From positions 48,791 through 112,790 of the forward strand of contig NZ_MKZO01000018.1 of assembly GCF_001941965.1 (NCBI RefSeq): a stretch of 64,000 nt of DNA, given 5' to 3'. The stretch is from Pseudomonas putida (GTDB lineage: Bacteria > Pseudomonadota > Gammaproteobacteria > Pseudomonadales > Pseudomonadaceae). Both the position numbers and the translations under genes were made by a program. The notes beneath the pieces were generated by a model. The model was not told where the DNA came from. It did no database searches and saw nothing but the letters and a program-made list of their open reading frames with translations. Positions 8,112-18,783 of this stretch are shown here, piece after piece (position 1 is the first letter of the stretch; each line of letters opens with the position of its first letter).

Positions 8112-9341
8112 TCAGTGGCTGCTGCGCAGCATCTCCTTCGGCACATACTTGCCGATCTCGTACTTGCCGATCGCCGCCCGGTGCACCTCATCCGGGCCAT
8201 CGGCCAGGCGCAAGGTGCGCTGCATCGCATACATGTAGGCCAGCGGGAAGTCTCCGGACACCCCGGCGCCACCATGGATCTGGATCGCCCGGTCGATCAC
8301 CTTCAACGCCACGTTCGGCGCCACCACCTTGATCTGCGCGATCTCGCTGCGGGCCACCTTGTTGCCCACGGTGTCCATCATGAACGCCGCCTTCAAGGTC
8401 AGCAGGCGAGCCATGTCGATCTCCATCCGCGAGTCGGCGATCTTGTCGATGTTGCCGCCCAGCCGCGCCAGCGGACGACCGAAGGCCGTGCGCTCCACCG
8501 AACGCTTGCACATCAGTTCCAGCGCGCGCTCGGCCATGCCGATCGAACGCATGCAGTGGTGAATCCGCCCCGGGCCAAGGCGCCCCTGGGCGATCTCGAA
8601 ACCACGGCCCTCGCCCAGCAGCACGTTTTCGTACGGCACCCGCACATTCTCGAACAGCACCTCGGCATGCCCGTGCGGCGCATCGTCATAGCCGAACACC
8701 GGCAGCGGCCGGACGATCTTCACACCCGGGGCATCGGTGGGCACGAGGATCATCGAATGCTGCTGGTGCCGCGGATTGTCCGGGTTGCTCAGGCCCATGA
8801 AGATCATCACCTTGCAACGCGGGTCGCAGGCGCCGGAAGTCCACCATTTGCGCCCGTTGATCACCCACTCATCTCCCTGGCGCTCGGCGCGGGCGGCCAT
8901 GTTGGTGGCGTCCGACGACGCTACGTCGGGCTCGGTCATGGCGAAGGCGGAACGGATGTCACCGCGCAACAGCGGTTCCAGCCATTGGCGCTTCTGCTCC
9001 TCGCTGCCGTAACGCACCAGCACTTCCATATTGCCGGTGTCCGGCGCCGAGCAGTTGAACGGTTCCGGCCCGAGCAGCGAGCGGCCCATGATCTCGGCCA
9101 GCGGCGCGTATTCCAGGTTGGTCAGGCCGGCGCCCAGTTCCGACTCGGGCAGGAACAGGTTCCACAGGCCCTCGGCCTTCGCCTTGTTCTTCAGTTCTTC
9201 CATGATCGCCGTCGGCTGCCAGCGATCACCCTCGGCGACCTGTTGCTCGAACACCGCCTCGGCGGGATAGACATAGGTGTCCATGAACGCCGTGACGCGT
9301 TCGCGCAGGGCCTGGACCTTGGGTGTGTAGGCGAAATCCAT
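8112..9341 (-). CDS. Acyl-CoA dehydrogenase
   Basis: A 409-aa FAD-dependent acyl-CoA dehydrogenase. It has the standard three-domain layout: N-terminal helical domain ([11 protein letters not shown]), central beta domain with [16 protein letters not shown] and [15 protein letters not shown], and C-terminal helical domain with the [13 protein letters not shown] and [20 protein letters not shown] motifs. It resembles the ACAD10/11-like group often annotated as acyl-CoA dehydrogenases acting on branched or short acyl chains; the substrate cannot be read from sequence. A GAAGG ribosome-binding site precedes the ATG. It is divergent from a LysR gene (9480) that is a candidate regulator. Confidence 0.92.
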   Translation of the reverse strand: MDFAYTPKVQALRERVTAFMDTYVYPAEAVFEQQVAEGDRWQPTAIMEELKNKAKAEGLWNLFLPESELGAGLTNLEYAPLAEIMGRSLLGPEPFNCSAPDTGNMEVLVRYGSEEQKRQWLEPLLRGDIRSAFAMTEPDVASSDATNMAARAERQGDEWVINGRKWWTSGACDPRCKVMIFMGLSNPDNPRHQQHSMILVPTDAPGVKIVRPLPVFGYDDAPHGHAEVLFENVRVPYENVLLGEGRGFEIAQGRLGPGRIHHCMRSIGMAERALELMCKRSVERTAFGRPLARLGGNIDKIADSRMEIDMARLLTLKAAFMMDTVGNKVARSEIAQIKVVAPNVALKVIDRAIQIHGGAGVSGDFPLAYMYAMQRTLRLADGPDEVHRAAIGKYEIGKYVPKEMLRSSH

Positions 9342-9437
9342 GAGCAGTACCTTCTTCGTGAAAGGGATCTGGAAAGGATGCTAGATCACCGATCAAAATC
9401 CACCTAGTCTATTTTCGGCGTGTATAAACATTCATAA

Positions 9438-9452
9438 CCGATATATGATCGG
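9438..9452. promoter_or_regulatory. Candidate LysR-type operator
   Basis: Inverted repeat CCGAT-N5-ATCGG in the divergent region between the acyl-CoA dehydrogenase and LysR genes, 28 bp before the LysR start. The size and position fit an autoregulatory LysR box. Not tested. Confidence 0.45.
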
Positions 9453-9479
9453 CCGATAACACCAACAAGAGCGGTGCCC

Positions 9480-10406
9480 ATGAACCTGAACAAGGTCGAC
9501 CTGAATCTGTTCATCGTTTTCGATGCGATCTACACCGAAGCCAACCTGACCCGTGCCGGGCAGATCGTCGGCATCACCCAGCCGGCGGTGTCCAACGCCC
9601 TGGCGCGGTTGCGCGAGACCTTCAACGATCCGCTGTTCGTGCGCACCGCCCAGGGTATGGTGCCGACGCCCATGGCGCAGAACATCATCGGCCCGGTGCG
9701 CAACGCCCTGTCGCTGCTGCGGGTGTCGGTGCAGGAAAGCCGCATCTTCAACCCGCTGCAGGCCAACAAGACCTTCCGCATCAGCATGACCGACCTCACC
9801 GAGGCGGTGATCCTGCCGCCGCTGTTCCAGCGCCTGCGCCGCCTGGCCCCGGCGGTGGTGATCGAGAGTTTCCTGTGCAAACGCCGCGAAACCACCAAGG
9901 AACTGGCCGCCGGGCGCCTGGACTTCGCCGTGGATGCGCCGCTCAACACCGACCCGCAGGTACGCCACGTCAAGCTGATGCAGGACCAGTACGTCTGCGC
10001 CCTGCGCCAGGGGCATCCGATGGCGAAAGACAAGATCAGCCTCGACGAGTACATGGGCATGACCCATATCCATATCTCCAGCCGCCGTAATGGCCTGGGT
10101 TATGTGGACCTGGCGCTGGGCAAGATGGGGCTGCAGCGGCGCATTGCCCTGCGCTCGCAGCATTACCTGATGGCGTCCCAGGTGCTGCAGCAGACCGATA
10201 TGGTGATGACCGTGCCGGAGCGCTTTGCCCGGCGCCACCAACTGAACTACGTGCGTTTGCCGGTGAACGATGTGCCGCCGCTGGAAACCCATCTGTACTG
10301 GCATGAAAGCACCGACCAGGACCCGGCCAACCGCTGGATGCGCGAGCAGATGATCGAGTTGTGCCAGGCGGTGGTGGCGCAGGATGAGCGGGAGGCGAAG
10401 CAGTAG
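9480..10406 (+). CDS. LysR family transcriptional regulator
   Basis: A 308-aa regulator. The N-terminal winged helix is clear (NLFIVFDAIYTEANLTRAGQ, then TQPAVSNALARLRE and DPLFVRTAQGM). It is followed by a periplasmic-binding-like effector domain (FRISMTDLTEAVILPPLF to the C-terminus). It resembles the NodD/LinR-like branch in which PLFVRTxxGMxPT is followed by a short linker. A GTG two codons upstream (9474) is an alternative start. The gene is divergent from the acyl-CoA dehydrogenase at 8112-9341, which is the likely target; the inducer is unknown. Confidence 0.9.
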   Translation: MNLNKVDLNLFIVFDAIYTEANLTRAGQIVGITQPAVSNALARLRETFNDPLFVRTAQGMVPTPMAQNIIGPVRNALSLLRVSVQESRIFNPLQANKTFRISMTDLTEAVILPPLFQRLRRLAPAVVIESFLCKRRETTKELAAGRLDFAVDAPLNTDPQVRHVKLMQDQYVCALRQGHPMAKDKISLDEYMGMTHIHISSRRNGLGYVDLALGKMGLQRRIALRSQHYLMASQVLQQTDMVMTVPERFARRHQLNYVRLPVNDVPPLETHLYWHESTDQDPANRWMREQMIELCQAVVAQDEREAKQ

Positions 10407-10474
10407 CAGGCGGGAGCCGGTCTGCGGCAGGGAGTGCGTGGTTCCCTGCCCCGGACCGGCTTGTTGCTCAAGGT

Positions 10475-10594
10475 GTTCTCGAGGGCCCTATCGCTGGCAA
10501 GCCAGCTTCCACAGGGTCAGCGTAGTAAGCGGGCCCACCGTTTGACTCCAGGCCCAGGGGGGACTGGCTTGCCAGCGATAGGGCCCTCGAGAAC
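10475..10594. repeat. REP doublet with extended 31-bp arms
   Basis: Inverted arms at 10475-10505 and 10564-10594 that extend past the REP core with matching GTTCTCGAGGGCCCTA flanks. It separates the LysR gene from the convergent CoA-transferase operon and could act as a transcript end structure. Confidence 0.85.
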
Positions 10595-10600
10595 AGAAGA

Positions 10601-11257
10601 TCAGAAGGTCATTTCCTTCACATCGTCAGCCACGATCAGCTTGCCCGCGGTCTTCTCGATGATTTCCTCGACACTCACCCCCGGCGCCGTCTCCTTGAGG
10701 ATGAACGCGCCGTTCTCGATCTCCAGGTAAGCCAGGTCGGTGAGCACCTTGCGGATACAGCCGGCGCCGGTCAGCGGCAGGCTGCAGCGCGGCAGCAGCT
10801 TGGATTCGCCGTCCTTGGAAGCGTGGGTCATGGTGACGATGATGTTCTCGGCACCGGCCACCAGGTCCATCGCCCCGCCCATGCCCTTGACCAGCTTGCC
10901 GGGGATCATCCAGGAGGCGATGTTGCCCTCCACGTCCACTTCGAAAGCGCCGAGCACGGTGAGGTCGACATGCCCGCCGCGGATCATCGCGAAGGATTCG
11001 GCCGAGTTGAAGATCGACGCGCCACGGCGGGCGGTCACGGTCTGCTTGCCGGCGTTGATCATGTCGGCGTCGAGCTGGCTTTCGGTGGGGAATTCGCCCA
11101 TGCCGAGCAGGCCGTTTTCCGATTGCAGCATCACGTCCATATCCGCCGGAACGTAGTTGGCCACCAGGGTCGGGATGCCGATGCCGAGGTTGACGTAGTA
11201 ACCGTCCTTGAGTTCGCGGGCGACGCGCTGGGCCATTTGTTCGCGGGTAAGTGCCAT
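10601..11257 (-). CDS. 3-oxoacid CoA-transferase subunit B
   Basis: A 218-aa beta subunit of a two-subunit CoA-transferase (AtoA/ScoB/DhcB type). The family signature is present: NLGIGIPTLVANYVP, then the catalytic-glutamate motif SENGLLGMG (about residues 46-54), and GGHVDLTVLGAFEVD. The ATG at 11257 follows the A subunit by 32 bp. In pseudomonads such pairs serve 3-oxoadipate, acetoacetate or dehydrocarnitine. The divergent LysR gene resembles the dhcR-dhcAB arrangement, but no carnitine gene is adjacent, so the substrate is left open. Confidence 0.93.
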   Translation of the reverse strand: MALTREQMAQRVARELKDGYYVNLGIGIPTLVANYVPADMDVMLQSENGLLGMGEFPTESQLDADMINAGKQTVTARRGASIFNSAESFAMIRGGHVDLTVLGAFEVDVEGNIASWMIPGKLVKGMGGAMDLVAGAENIIVTMTHASKDGESKLLPRCSLPLTGAGCIRKVLTDLAYLEIENGAFILKETAPGVSVEEIIEKTAGKLIVADDVKEMTF

Positions 11258-11289
11258 GGTCAGGATCTCTTTGTTGTTCTGGGGACGGG

Positions 11290-11988
11290 TCAGGCTTTGA
11301 CGGTGCGCTTTTCGATGCGCTTCTCGAAGGTGCCGACGATGACCCGGTCGACATAGATGCCCGGGGTATGGATCTCGGTCGGCAGCAGGACGCCTGGCTC
11401 GACGATTTCCTCGACCTCGACCACGGTGATCCTGCCGGCGGTGGCAGCCAGCGGGTTGAAGTTCTGGGCGGTGTTGCGGTACACCACGTTGCCGTAGTGG
11501 TCGGCTTTCCAGCCCTTGACGATGGCGAAGTCGCCGGTGATGGCTTCTTCGAGGATGTAGTGGCGGCCGTTGAACTGGCGCACTTCCTTGCCCTCGGCGA
11601 CCGGGGTGCCGTAGCCGGTGGCGGTGTAGAAGGCCGGGATCCCGGCGCCGCCGGCGCGCATCTTCTCGGCGAGGGTGCCTTGCGGGGTCAGTTCCACTTC
11701 CAGTTCGCCGCTGAGCAACTGGCGTTCGAATTCGGCGTTTTCGCCAACATAGGAGGCGATCATCTTGCGGATCTGGCGGTCTTCCAGCAGCACGCCGAGG
11801 CCGAAGCCGTCGACGCCGCAGTTGTTGGAGACCACGGTCAGGCCGGTGACGCCGCGGCGCTTGATTTCGGCGATGAGGTTCTCGGGGATGCCGCACAGGC
11901 CGAAGCCGCCGGCCAGTACCGTCATGTCGTCGGTCAAGCCTTCGAGGGCCTGTTCATAGGTTGCTACGCGCTTGTCCAGTCCGGCCAT
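11290..11988 (-). CDS. 3-oxoacid CoA-transferase subunit A
   Basis: A 232-aa alpha subunit (AtoD/ScoA/DhcA type). The CoA-binding Gly-rich motif lies near the N-terminus ([16 protein letters not shown]), followed by [15 protein letters not shown] and [20 protein letters not shown] chose the ATG at 11988 because the resulting 232 aa equals the family length; the longer in-frame extension is A/T-rich and Lys/Asn-rich and is probably leader. It forms an operon with subunit B and is transcribed divergently from the LysR gene at 12109. Confidence 0.93.
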   Translation of the reverse strand: MAGLDKRVATYEQALEGLTDDMTVLAGGFGLCGIPENLIAEIKRRGVTGLTVVSNNCGVDGFGLGVLLEDRQIRKMIASYVGENAEFERQLLSGELEVELTPQGTLAEKMRAGGAGIPAFYTATGYGTPVAEGKEVRQFNGRHYILEEAITGDFAIVKGWKADHYGNVVYRNTAQNFNPLAATAGRITVVEVEEIVEPGVLLPTEIHTPGIYVDRVIVGTFEKRIEKRTVKA

Positions 11989-12082
11989 GTGATCCGCCTT
12001 GTTGTCGTTGTTGGGGCTTGCTTTGGGCTTGAACGGATCTTCCTCCTTGGGCACTGATTTGTTAATTTTGTTTTTCTCATTG

Positions 12083-12105
12083 ATTGATTTGGAATTCAAA
12101 ACAAT
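12083..12105. promoter_or_regulatory. Candidate LysR operator (palindrome upstream of LysR gene)
   Basis: A 23-bp imperfect palindrome with ATTG/CAAT outer arms and TTTGGAATTCAAA centre, ending three bases before the LysR ATG in the A/T-rich divergent region. Likely an autoregulatory site and perhaps the site controlling the CoA-transferase genes. Confidence 0.45.
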
Positions 12106-12108
12106 CCC

Positions 12109-13017
12109 ATGAACCTCAAGCAACTACGGGCGTTCGTCGCCGTCGCCACCTACCAGAGCTTCGCCCAGGCGGGCGAGCATCTGCACCTTTCGCAGCCAGC
12201 GCTGAGCCTGACCATCAAGGGGCTTGAAGAGCAGTTGGGTGGCGCCCTGCTCAGCCGCACCACCCGCAGCGTCAGCCTGACCCCGGAGGGCGAGGTGCTG
12301 CTGCCCCTGGCCCGGCGCCTGCTGGCGGACTGGGACAACACCGAGGAGCTGCTGCGCCAGCACTTCACCCTGCAACTGGGGCGGGTATCGGTGGCGGCCA
12401 TGCCGGCCTTTGCCGGCAACCTGCTGCCTCCGGTGCTCAAGCTGTTTCGCCAGCGCTACCCGCGGGTAAACGTCACGGTGCATGACGTGATCAATGAACA
12501 GGTGCTGGAGCTGGTGCGCAACCGCCGGGTCGAGCTGGGGATAGGTTTCGAGCCGGAGGCCAGCGAGCCGTTGCTGTTCCGCCCCTTGTACCTGGACCGT
12601 TTCGTTGCGGTGGTGCCGAAGGATTCACCACTGGCCGGGCAGGCGCAGGTGAGCTGGACGGAGCTGCTGCGCCAGGACTTCATCGCCCTGCAACGACCGT
12701 CGGCGGTGCGCTTGCTGCTGGAGCGGCATGTGGCGGCGGATCACGGTCGGCTGGCGGTGGCGTTCGAGAGTCACCAGTTGTCTACCATTGGCCGGATGGT
12801 GGCCAATGGGTTGGGCGTCAGTGCGGTGCCGGCGTTGTGCATCGGGCAGATGCGCGAACTGGGCGCGCAGTGCGTGGCGCTGGTGGAGCCGGTGGTGGAG
12901 CGGCGGATCGGGGTGATGATGCTGGCGGATCACAAGCTGTCGGCGGCGGCGCAGGCGGTTTTGGAGGTATTGGTGGCTGAGGTCACCGATCCTGGTTGTG
13001 ATTTGTGGTGTGGCTGA
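12109..13017 (+). CDS. LysR family regulator, likely controlling the CoA-transferase operon
   Basis: A 302-aa LysR protein: winged helix [20 protein letters not shown] with [18 protein letters not shown], followed by the effector-binding domain ([31 protein letters not shown]). It is divergent from and 120 bp from the CoA-transferase A subunit, the usual arrangement for a dedicated regulator; this resembles DhcR. No Shine-Dalgarno sequence is visible before the ATG (TTCAAAACAATCCC). The stop codon lies inside the outer arm of a REP doublet. Confidence 0.9.
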   Translation: MNLKQLRAFVAVATYQSFAQAGEHLHLSQPALSLTIKGLEEQLGGALLSRTTRSVSLTPEGEVLLPLARRLLADWDNTEELLRQHFTLQLGRVSVAAMPAFAGNLLPPVLKLFRQRYPRVNVTVHDVINEQVLELVRNRRVELGIGFEPEASEPLLFRPLYLDRFVAVVPKDSPLAGQAQVSWTELLRQDFIALQRPSAVRLLLERHVAADHGRLAVAFESHQLSTIGRMVANGLGVSAVPALCIGQMRELGAQCVALVEPVVERRIGVMMLADHKLSAAAQAVLEVLVAEVTDPGCDLWCG

Positions 13018-13110
13018 TGGCCTCATCGCTGGCAAGCCAGCTCCCACAGGTATCGCGTGCACCGCATAACCCTGTGGGAGCTGGCTTGCCAGCGATAGGG
13101 CCATCAGCCA
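13011..13110. repeat. REP doublet overlapping a stop codon
   Basis: Two inverted REP cores with matching outer arms TGGCTGATGGCC / GGCCATCAGCCA. The left arm contains the TGA (13015-13017) of the upstream LysR gene. The doublet sits between two co-directional genes. Confidence 0.9.
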
Positions 13111-13138
13111 CAAAGAAAATTCAGGAGGAGTTTCACAG

Positions 13139-13960
13139 ATGAGAACGACAACACTCGGCAACCACCAGGTCCCGGTCATCGGCCAGGGCACCTGGTACAT
13201 GGGCGAGGACCCGGGCAAGCGGCGCAGCGAAGTCGCTGCCCTGCAACAAGGTATCGACCTCGGACTGACCCTGATCGATACCGCGGAGATGTACGCCGAA
13301 GGCGGCGCCGAGGAAGTGGTCGGCGAAGCCCTGGCCGGGCGCCGCGAGCAGGTCTACCTGGTCAGCAAGGTCTACCCGCACAACGCCAGCCGCAAGGGCG
13401 CCATCGCCGCCTGCGAACGCAGCCTGCAACGCCTGGCCACCGACCACATCGACCTCTACCTGCTGCACTGGCGCGGCCAGTATCCGCTGGAAGAAACCGT
13501 CGACGCCTTCGAGCGCCTGCGCGAGGCCGGCAAGATCGGGCGCTGGGGCGTGTCGAACTTCGATACCGACGATATGCGCGAGCTGGACAACCCGGCCTGC
13601 GCCACCAACCAGGTGCTGTACAACCCGCAGCAGCGCGGCATCGAGTTCGACCTGCTGCCCTGGTGCCGCGAACATCAGGTGCCGGTCATGGCCTACTGTC
13701 CGCTGGCCCAGGCCGGACGCCTGTTGAATCATCCGGTGTTGGCGAAAATCGCTGAACAGCATGGCGTGACGCCTGCCCAGGTCAGCCTGGCCTGGGTCAC
13801 CCGCAATGACGGGGTGATCGCCATTCCCAAGGCCGTGGAACCGCGCCACGTCCAGCTCAATGCCGGGGCCGGCAAGCTGGTACTCAAGGCCGAGGACCTG
13901 CAGGCCATCGACCAGGCCTTCCCGGCGCCTACCCGCAAGCAGCGCCTGGCGATGGTCTGA
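13139..13960 (+). CDS. Aldo/keto reductase
   Basis: A 273-aa NAD(P)H-dependent aldo/keto reductase of the YeaE/2,5-diketogluconate-reductase-like group. The catalytic tetrad is readable: Asp and Tyr in LIDTAEMYAEGGAEEVVGEA (about residues 44-50), Lys in VYLVSKVYP, and His in IDLYLLHWRGQ. The C-terminal nucleotide-binding segment IPKAVEPRHVQLNAGA is intact. A strong AGGAGG site (TTCAGGAGGAG) lies before the ATG. Substrate unknown; related enzymes reduce methylglyoxal and other small carbonyls. Confidence 0.92.
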   Translation: MRTTTLGNHQVPVIGQGTWYMGEDPGKRRSEVAALQQGIDLGLTLIDTAEMYAEGGAEEVVGEALAGRREQVYLVSKVYPHNASRKGAIAACERSLQRLATDHIDLYLLHWRGQYPLEETVDAFERLREAGKIGRWGVSNFDTDDMRELDNPACATNQVLYNPQQRGIEFDLLPWCREHQVPVMAYCPLAQAGRLLNHPVLAKIAEQHGVTPAQVSLAWVTRNDGVIAIPKAVEPRHVQLNAGAGKLVLKAEDLQAIDQAFPAPTRKQRLAMV

Positions 13961-13963
13961 GCA

Positions 13964-14158
13964 TCACTGGCTGAACTTGACCCCGAGCGTGATCGCATGC
14001 CAGGTCGTCAGCGCCAGACCCGCCAGCAGGAACGCCGCCGGTATTGGCAACAACGCCAGCATCGGCGTCAGGCGCTGGCCGGTCCGCCGGATAAACATCC
14101 CCACCGCGGCGATGGCCACGACAAAGCCCATGGTCAACGCCCATCCGAATTCACTCAT
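13964..14158 (-). CDS. Small membrane protein of unknown function (64 aa)
   Basis: Two hydrophobic segments (GWALTMGFVVAIAAVGMFI and PMLALLPIPAAFLLAGLALT) separated by a basic loop RRTGQR, so two membrane helices with a cytoplasmic or periplasmic hairpin. It lies tail-to-tail with the aldo/keto reductase, three bases apart. Coding potential is plausible from composition and compact fit. I do not recognise the family. Confidence 0.6.
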   Translation of the reverse strand: MSEFGWALTMGFVVAIAAVGMFIRRTGQRLTPMLALLPIPAAFLLAGLALTTWHAITLGVKFSQ

Positions 14159-14284
14159 TGCGACTCATCCATACCCTGTAATCGACTGCGACTTTGAAAG
14201 GGGGGTATTTATAGAGCTACAAAAAAACCAATGATATGGATTTCTCCTTACATACTTTTCAAAGTGTTGCATGCCTCAAGGCAC

Positions 14285-17200
14285 TCAATGAAAGTCCCGA
14301 CTGCGTACATCCAGCCCGCTCAATAGCGGGCTGAGATCTTCCATTCGCCGGGCAATGAGATGGCGCACGCCCTCGGCGAATTCCAGCTTGCCGCGCACCT
14401 GCATCAGTTGCGAGCCCACCAGCACCCGGCGCTGGCGCTCGGCCAGATCGCGCCAGACCACCACGTTGAGCATGCCGAATTCGTCTTCAAGGGTGACGAA
14501 GGTCACGCCACTGGCGGTCTGCGGCCGCTGCCGCCCCACTACCAGCCCGGCAACGCTGATGCTGTCGCCGTGCTCGACATCGTCCAGCGCCCGCGAACTG
14601 CGGCAACCCATGGCGGTGAGGCGGCGGCGCAGCAGGCTCAGTGGATGCGGACCAAGGGTGGTGCCGATGCTGTTGTAGTCGGCGAACAGGTCCTCACCCA
14701 CGCTTGGCGCAGGTAGCGCCACCGCGACTTCGGGCGTTGGCTCGACGGCAGCGAACAACGGTAGTTGCGCCTGCACCGCCGCCACTTCCCAGCGCGCCTG
14801 GTAACGGTGCCCGGCCAGCGCGGCAAGGGCTCCGGCATCGGCGAGCAGGTCGCGGGCGCGGCCGTCGAGTCCGGCGCGCAGGCACAGGTCGCCGACATCG
14901 CGGAATGCCTGCATCTCTCGCACCCTGGTCAGGCGCAAGGCATCGTCTTCGCGAAACCCGCGAATCTGCCGCAGCCCGATACGCAGCGCCAACGCGCCAC
15001 CCTCCCCCGGCTCCAGGCTGCAATCCCAATGGCTGTGATGGACATCCAGCGGACGGATCTCGATGCGGTGCCGGCGGGCGTCCTGGAGAATCTGGTCCGG
15101 ACTGTAGAAACCCATGGGCCAGCTGTTAATCAGGGCGCAGGCGAAGATCGCCGGCTCATGGCACTTGAGCCAGCAACTGGCGTAGGTCAACAGGGCGAAG
15201 CTGGCGGCGTGGGATTCGGGGAAGCCGTAGCTGCCAAAGCCCTTGATCTGCTCGAAGATGCGCTCGGCGAATTCCAGGTCGTAGCCGTTGCGCAACATGC
15301 CCTCGGTGAGGCGGATGCGGTGCGGCTCCAGCCCGCCATGACGCTTCCAGGCGGCCATGGAACGACGCAGTTCGTCCGCTTCGCCGGGGGTGAAGTCGGC
15401 GGCGACGATGGCCAGGGACATGACCTGCTCCTGGAACAGCGGTACGCCAAGGGTCCGCTCGAAGACCGCCCTGAGCTTCTCCGAGGGGTAGACCACCTCT
15501 TCTTCATCGTTGCGCCGGCGCAGGTAGGGATGAACCATATCCCCCTGGATCGGCCCCGGCCGCACGATCGCCACCTGGATCACCAGGTCGTAGAACGTCT
15601 GCGGCCTGAGCCTCGGCAACATGGCCATCTGCGCCCGCGATTCGATCTGGAACACGCCGATGGTGTCGGCGCGGCTGATCATGTCGTAGGTGGGGCGGTC
15701 GTCCGCCGGAATTGCGGCAATGCTCAGGCGCTTGCCGCGATGCACTTCGTAGAGATCAAAACAGCGACGCAAGGCGCTGAGCATGCCCAAGGCCAGTACA
15801 TCGACCTTGAGCAGGCCCATCATGTCGAGGTCGTCCTTGTCCCACTGGATTACCGTGCGCTCTTGCATGGCGGCGTTTTCCACCGGCACCAGGGTATCCA
15901 GCGGCTGCTCGCTGATGACGAAGCCGCCGGGGTGCTGGGACAGGTGCCGGGGGAAGCCCATCAGCTCGCCGGTCAGGGTCAGGACCCGGTGCAGCAGCGG
16001 GCTGTCCGGGTCGAAGCCGGCTTCCACCAGGCGTTCGGGCGACGGCACCCGGTCGCTCCAGCGCCCGCAGCAGTCGGACAAGGCGCCCAACTGGTCCGGG
16101 GGCAGGCCGAGCACCCGGCCGATATCCCGTACCGCTCCGGAGGCATGGTAGCTGCTGACCACCGCCGTCAGCGCCGCACGATGGCGGCCGTAGCGCCGGA
16201 ACACGTATTGCAGTACTTCCTCGCGACGGTCGTGCTCGAAGTCCACGTCGATATCCGGCGGCTCGTTGCGCTCGCGGGACAGGAAGCGTTCGAACAACAG
16301 GCTGGTGTGGCTCGGGTCCAGTTCGGTGATGCCGAGGACGAAACACACCACCGAGTTGGCTGCCGAGCCGCGGCCCTGGCAGAGGATGCCCTGCTCACGG
16401 GCGAAATTGACGATGTCGTAGACGGTAAGGAAATAGGACTCGTACTGCAGGTCGGTGATCAGTTCGAGTTCGTGCTCCAGCGCCTCGCGATTCTTGTCGC
16501 TGATGCCCGCCGGCCAGCGCGTGGGAATTCTCCGCTCGCAGAGGTCACGCAGCCAGGCACCGGCGGTGTAGCCCTGGGGCACGATTTCGTGGGGGTACTG
16601 GTAGTTGATGTCGCGCTTGAGGTCGAAATGACAACGCTGGGCGATCCGTGTGGTTTCTTCCAGCAACGCCGCAGGATACAGCGCGGCCAGTTGCTCCACC
16701 GGGCGCAGATGGCGCTCGCCATTGGCGAACAGGCGATGCCCGGCCTCGGCGACGGTGGTGTGATGGCGGATCGCAGTCATGCAGTCCTGCAAGGCCCGCC
16801 GCCCGCGGCTGTGCATATGCACGTCGCCGCAGGCCAATGGGCGGATGTCCAGGTCGCGGGCCAGGGCCAGCAGGTCTTGCAGGCGCTGGCGGTCGTCATG
16901 ACCGTGGTGAAGATGGACTGCCAGCCACAGACGCTCGCCGAAAATCCCGCGCAGCCAGCGGCCCGGGGCCGGATCGTCCGTGGTGTCCGGAACCCACAGC
17001 GCCAGCAGGCCGTCCATGGGTGGCTCGAAGTCCTCGCGCAGCACCCGGTAACTGCCCTTTTCCGTACGCCGCCGGGCCTGGGTGATCAACCCGCACAGGC
17101 GCTGGTAGCCCTTGAGGTTTTCCACCAGCAGCACCAGCTTCGGTCCGTCTTCCACGCGCATCTCGCTGCCGACGATCAGCGGCAGCCCGACCTTGCCCGC

Positions 17201-17362
17201 TGCATCCCAGGCCCGGACGATCCCGGCCAGGGTGCATTCGTCGGTGATCGCCAGGGCCTGGTAGCCCTGCTGTTTCGCCCGCCCGAACAGCTCCAGGGCG
17301 CTGGACGCCCCGCGCTGGAAACTGAAGTTCGACAGGCAGTGCAGCTCGGCATAGCCGCTCAT
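14285..17362 (-). CDS. dnaE2: DnaE2, error-prone DNA polymerase III alpha subunit
   Basis: A 1025-aa C-family polymerase acting in SOS translesion synthesis and damage-induced mutagenesis. An N-terminal PHP domain ([17 protein letters not shown]) is followed by the polymerase core. The palm acidic motif [15 protein letters not shown] lies near residues 368-373, QGRGSAANS and [19 protein letters not shown] are present, and a C-terminal OB-fold ([20 protein letters not shown]) completes it. It is shorter than replicative DnaE1, as usual for DnaE2. The start ATG at 17362 overlaps the imuB stop as ATGA, indicating coupling. It is the last gene of the lexA2-imuA-imuB-dnaE2 operon. Confidence 0.97.
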   Translation of the reverse strand: MSGYAELHCLSNFSFQRGASSALELFGRAKQQGYQALAITDECTLAGIVRAWDAAGKVGLPLIVGSEMRVEDGPKLVLLVENLKGYQRLCGLITQARRRTEKGSYRVLREDFEPPMDGLLALWVPDTTDDPAPGRWLRGIFGERLWLAVHLHHGHDDRQRLQDLLALARDLDIRPLACGDVHMHSRGRRALQDCMTAIRHHTTVAEAGHRLFANGERHLRPVEQLAALYPAALLEETTRIAQRCHFDLKRDINYQYPHEIVPQGYTAGAWLRDLCERRIPTRWPAGISDKNREALEHELELITDLQYESYFLTVYDIVNFAREQGILCQGRGSAANSVVCFVLGITELDPSHTSLLFERFLSRERNEPPDIDVDFEHDRREEVLQYVFRRYGRHRAALTAVVSSYHASGAVRDIGRVLGLPPDQLGALSDCCGRWSDRVPSPERLVEAGFDPDSPLLHRVLTLTGELMGFPRHLSQHPGGFVISEQPLDTLVPVENAAMQERTVIQWDKDDLDMMGLLKVDVLALGMLSALRRCFDLYEVHRGKRLSIAAIPADDRPTYDMISRADTIGVFQIESRAQMAMLPRLRPQTFYDLVIQVAIVRPGPIQGDMVHPYLRRRNDEEEVVYPSEKLRAVFERTLGVPLFQEQVMSLAIVAADFTPGEADELRRSMAAWKRHGGLEPHRIRLTEGMLRNGYDLEFAERIFEQIKGFGSYGFPESHAASFALLTYASCWLKCHEPAIFACALINSWPMGFYSPDQILQDARRHRIEIRPLDVHHSHWDCSLEPGEGGALALRIGLRQIRGFREDDALRLTRVREMQAFRDVGDLCLRAGLDGRARDLLADAGALAALAGHRYQARWEVAAVQAQLPLFAAVEPTPEVAVALPAPSVGEDLFADYNSIGTTLGPHPLSLLRRRLTAMGCRSSRALDDVEHGDSISVAGLVVGRQRPQTASGVTFVTLEDEFGMLNVVVWRDLAERQRRVLVGSQLMQVRGKLEFAEGVRHLIARRMEDLSPLLSGLDVRSRDFH

Positions 17363-18777
17363 GCGAACCAGCCCTGCAGCCACAACGGGCTGTCGCGGCT
17401 TTCACCCAACTGACGATACGCCCAGCCACGCTGGCCGGCGGCGGTTTCCACCAGGTAGTAGTCGCGGCGCACATCGCCGCCGTCCCACCAGCCGGACTCG
17501 ATGCGCTCCGGCCCGGCCAGCAGGCGCAGGCCGTTCAGCGGCAGGCAGCGCGGTGCTTCCAGCAACCAGCCGGGCCGCGGCGCCGGACAGGATCCGGAAG
17601 CCGTCGGCAGATCAGCACTGCGCCAGGCACATTCCGGACGGTGATCGGCCACCACGCCCACCGCACGCACCGCCTCATCGCCCAGCCGTGCGCGCAGGCG
17701 TTCGCGCAATTGCTCCCAGCCCTGTTGCTGCTGGGCCCGGGCCGAGAACAGTTCGCTGGCCAGGGGCACGAAGGCCGGCAGTTCCTCGGCAGTCAGGCGC
17801 AGGTTGCGCACCGGGGCACGCAGGGTCAGTTGCTCCAGGCGACCGCGAGCCAGTTCCAGCAGGCGCCCGGCTTCGCGCTCGGCCGCCAGCAGGCCGACCT
17901 GCAACAGGGTGTCGGCGCCCTCGGCATGCTCCATGAACAGGTTGAAGCGCTGCACCCCGGCATCGCGACCGGCGAGAAAGGCGGCCAGGTCCTCGATCAT
18001 CCGCCGCAACGGGAACAGCAGTGCCTGGTTGGATTCCACATCGAAATTGAGTTCCAGACGGGATTCGAAACGGTCCGGCGGCAGGTAGCAGTCCAGCGCC
18101 ATGGCACGCAGGCCGAGCAGGCGGTCCAGATGCAATTGCACCTGGGCGGCGAAACGCCGGGCCAGGGTTTCCCGGGGCAGTGCCAGCACCTGGTCGAGGT
18201 GGCGCAGGCCCATGCGAGTAAAGGCGGTGGCGGCTTCCACTGGCAGGCCGAGGCGGTCGATGGGCATGGCGGCCAGGGCGGCGCGGGTGCTGTCGGCATC
18301 CTCGGTGGCCAGCCCGTCATGGGCGTTGGCCAGCATTCGCGCCGCCACGGGATTACTGGCCAGGACGATGCGATGACTGAAGCCCAGGGCCTTCAACTCC
18401 TCACGCAAACGCGCCTCGAATCGGGGCCAGGGCCCGAACAGACCGAGACTGGACTCCACCTCCAGCAACAGGGCGCGGGGGTAATGCAGGCTGACCTGGG
18501 AACTGAAGCGATAGGCCCAGGCGGCGAGCAGTTGCTGTTGTTGCTCGATGGCGTCGGCGTCGTGTTCGGCCGTGGCGAATCCCTGGGCCAGGGCCTGGGC
18601 GCTGGTCAGGCTCTGCCCGGCACGCAGACCAAGGGCGCGGGCGGCAGGATTGACCGCCTGCAAAACCCGGCGATTGCTCGGACCGCTAAGCAGCACCAGC
18701 GGCTGATCGGCGTTGTCACGACCGCGCAGGACGCTGTCGAGCGCCAGTTGCGGTAACAGGATGCAGGCCCAGAGCAT
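17359..18777 (-). CDS. imuB: ImuB, Y-family polymerase-like SOS mutagenesis protein
   Basis: A 472-aa member of the ImuB branch of Y-family polymerases. The N-terminus ([18 protein letters not shown]) lacks the acidic catalytic residues found at this place in active Pol IV/V, as known for ImuB, which acts as an adaptor between the sliding clamp, ImuA and DnaE2. Finger/thumb-like segments ([39 protein letters not shown]) are present. It starts six bases after imuA and overlaps dnaE2 by four. Expression is expected to be LexA2-controlled. Confidence 0.95.
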   Translation of the reverse strand: MLWACILLPQLALDSVLRGRDNADQPLVLLSGPSNRRVLQAVNPAARALGLRAGQSLTSAQALAQGFATAEHDADAIEQQQQLLAAWAYRFSSQVSLHYPRALLLEVESSLGLFGPWPRFEARLREELKALGFSHRIVLASNPVAARMLANAHDGLATEDADSTRAALAAMPIDRLGLPVEAATAFTRMGLRHLDQVLALPRETLARRFAAQVQLHLDRLLGLRAMALDCYLPPDRFESRLELNFDVESNQALLFPLRRMIEDLAAFLAGRDAGVQRFNLFMEHAEGADTLLQVGLLAAEREAGRLLELARGRLEQLTLRAPVRNLRLTAEELPAFVPLASELFSARAQQQQGWEQLRERLRARLGDEAVRAVGVVADHRPECAWRSADLPTASGSCPAPRPGWLLEAPRCLPLNGLRLLAGPERIESGWWDGGDVRRDYYLVETAAGQRGWAYRQLGESRDSPLWLQGWFA

Positions 18778-18783
18778 GGCGTC

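Noticed and set aside
11989..12123. N-terminal extension of the CoA-transferase A subunit (277 aa instead of 232)
   Set aside because: The extra residues are A/T-rich, Lys/Asn-rich and cover the divergent promoter; the family length is 232 aa.
14765..17413. An 882-codon open frame on the plus strand
   Set aside because: It is entirely antisense to dnaE2, whose motifs are complete. High GC gives long spurious frames on the opposite strand.
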